Assembly (NCBI GenBank): GCA_903882765.1
Contig: CAIRYE010000286.1
Location: 1 to 6,092 of the forward strand
Direction of reading: 5' to 3'
DNA length: 6,092 nucleotides
Source of the DNA: an uncultured Anaerolineae bacterium
Lineage (GTDB): Bacteria > Chloroflexota > Anaerolineae > Anaerolineales > Villigracilaceae
The notes beneath the pieces are model-generated. The model saw only the letters and a program-made list of their open reading frames with translations. It was not told the origin of the DNA and did not search any database. Of this stretch, positions 5,099-6,092 are shown piece after piece. The first letter of the stretch is position 1; every line of letters starts with the position of its first letter. The translations under genes and the position numbers were made by a program.

Positions 5099-5839
5099 AT
5101 GAATATTGGCCAATACTTTGCTGTAGATTACACTGGCGCGCCGTTTGTGCTGTTTGGCACCGCGCACCTCATCTCGTTGCTGGTTCTGTTGGCTGCCATT
5201 GTGGCGGTGTTCAATGCCAAGAACATTGGCGAAACCTCGAAAAAGCGGGTGAGGGTGGTGATGGCGATAGGGTTGTGGACGATCGAAAGCAGCTGGCATT
5301 TGTGGAACATTGTGAACGGTATGTGGACGATGGATACGATGCTGCCGCTGCATATGTGCAGTATTTTGATATGGCTATCCGGCTATATGCTGATCACCAA
5401 GAACGAATCGATCTACCCGTTTGTGTATTTTATGGGCATTGGCGGGGCGTTGCAGGCTGTGCTTACGCCGGAATCGGGCATTTATGGCTTTCCGCATTTC
5501 CGTTATATCCAAACCGTTACCAACCACAGTTTGCTGATCCTTAGCGCTGTTTGGATGACGGTGGTGGAGGGGTATAGGCCAACCTGGAAGAGCTTGCTGC
5601 GGGTGATGCTGGTTGCTAATGTTTATATGGCGGTGGTTTTCGTGATCAACTTGGGGTTGGGCAGCAATTACTTGTTCATCAACCACAAACCACCTACGGC
5701 TTCGTTGATCGATCTGCTGCCGGCGTGGCCTTACTATATTCCTTTTTTGGAGTTGATCGGGTTGGCGACCTTTACGATCTTGTACCTGCCGTTCGCTATC
5801 AAAGATCTAGTTGCCAAAAAGCAATCGGTGACTGCGTAA
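5099..5839 (+). CDS. YwaF/TMEM164-like (TIGR02206-type) integral membrane protein
   Basis: The 246-residue protein has about seven hydrophobic segments, at roughly 18-38, 53-70, 83-99, 105-123, 142-158, 166-186 and 212-236. Conserved-looking motifs are LPLHMCSILIWLSGYM (82-97, with H85 and C87), GFPHFRYIQTVTNHSLLI (130-147, with H133 and H143), NYLFINHKPPTASLIDLLPA (190-209) and WPYYIPFLE (210-218). These match the bacterial YwaF/TIGR02206 group, related to eukaryotic TMEM164. Human TMEM164 has been reported as an acyltransferase that builds ether phospholipids. The bacterial proteins have no established function that I know of, so any lipid-acyl role here is inference. AAGGAG (5083-5088) precedes the ATG by ten bases. 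The gene lies 40 bases after ridA, with a strong terminator nine bases past its stop. Confidence 0.85.
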   Translation: MNIGQYFAVDYTGAPFVLFGTAHLISLLVLLAAIVAVFNAKNIGETSKKRVRVVMAIGLWTIESSWHLWNIVNGMWTMDTMLPLHMCSILIWLSGYMLITKNESIYPFVYFMGIGGALQAVLTPESGIYGFPHFRYIQTVTNHSLLILSAVWMTVVEGYRPTWKSLLRVMLVANVYMAVVFVINLGLGSNYLFINHKPPTASLIDLLPAWPYYIPFLELIGLATFTILYLPFAIKDLVAKKQSVTA

Positions 5840-5847
5840 GAATATAC

Positions 5848-5883
5848 AAGGCCAGGGTGCAGACCCTGGCCTTTTCTTTTTTT
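5848..5883 (+). terminator. Strong intrinsic terminator of the ridA-ywaF-like operon
   Basis: A perfect 11-bp stem, AAGGCCAGGGT (5848-5858) against ACCCTGGCCTT (5863-5873), closes a GCAG loop. It is followed by TTCTTTTTTT on the plus strand. On the minus strand the hairpin is followed by GTATATTC, a poor U-tract, so it is a weaker terminator for the facing stress-protein gene. Confidence 0.92.
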
Positions 5884-5895
5884 GGGTGAGATCCT

Positions 5896-6092
5896 TTAGC
5901 TGCGATAGACCAATACCGAGCAGGGGGCTAAGCGAACTAGGTCCCGCGAGATGCTGCCAAGCAGCCAGCCGGCAAAATTGCCGATGCCGCGTGAGCCGCA
6001 GACCAGTAGGTCGATCTGCTCTTGCTTGATGAAGTGGACGGTCTGCTCGACGGGGTCGCCGATGAGCAGATGGGTGCGCACATTTGGCAGGG
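5896..6092 (-). CDS. Universal stress protein (UspA family), C-terminal part, 5' end beyond window
   Basis: The frame is open to the right edge. The GTG at 6081-6079 is an internal Val codon, because the frame continues upstream as L-P-N before the edge. The visible 65 residues are the second half of a Usp domain: a strand and turn (HLLIGDPVEQTVHFIKQ), IDLLVCGSRGIG, and LAPCSVLVYR at the end. The ATP-binding pattern G-2x-G-9x-G-S is met exactly by the GSRG ... LLGS segment, so this is likely a nucleotide-binding Usp. Whether it has one or two Usp domains cannot be seen. It converges on the membrane-protein gene across the terminator at 5848. Confidence 0.9.
   Translation of the reverse strand, partial: LPNVRTHLLIGDPVEQTVHFIKQEQIDLLVCGSRGIGNFAGWLLGSISRDLVRLAPCSVLVYRS

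Noticed and set aside
6079..6081. GTG at 6081 as the start of the stress-protein gene
   Set aside because: It would remove the first half of the Usp fold, and the frame remains open to the edge.

Overview
The window looks like a chromosomal piece of a bacterium with canonical AGGAGG-type ribosome binding sites and moderately GC-rich, G-heavy coding sequence. The mix of genes suggests Chloroflexota (Anaerolineae-like): a GAF plus SpoIIE-type phosphatase, a small lipoprotein with the C/SPS/WGDN-type beta domain that I associate with that phylum, and a universal stress protein. This placement is an inference from protein style; no marker gene is present to prove it.

Layout, left to right. (1) Positions 3-1325, plus strand: 3' part of a GAF-domain SpoIIE/RsbU-type serine phosphatase whose 5' end lies outside the window. 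(2) A symmetrical hairpin at 1337-1370 separates it from a convergent minus-strand operon. Read in its own direction, this operon is a 71-residue two-helix membrane protein (3325-3110), a dGTPase-like HD phosphohydrolase (3095-1944) and transcription factor GreA (1864-1400). (3) A minus-strand tRNA-Leu(UAA) at 3495-3576, with its own promoter and an abutting intrinsic terminator. (4) A minus-strand 99-residue lipoprotein (3962-3663). (5) A roughly 0.7 kb stretch (3963-4671) with no intact gene: an AT-rich block, then GC-rich sequence whose end (about 4350-4530) resembles a decayed IS5-family transposase. (6) A plus-strand pair, ridA (4672-5058) and a seven-helix YwaF/TMEM164-like membrane protein (5099-5839), closed by a strong terminator. 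(7) At the right edge, minus strand, the C-terminal part of a universal stress protein (5896-6092).

Most genes are housekeeping: transcript-cleavage factor, nucleotide pool control, reactive imine/enamine detoxification, signalling and stress. I see no defence system, CRISPR array, prophage or obvious new multi-gene system. The items most worth following are the uncharacterised small membrane protein upstream of the dGTPase, the orphan single-domain lipoprotein, the RidA/TMEM164-like pair and the probable transposase fossil.
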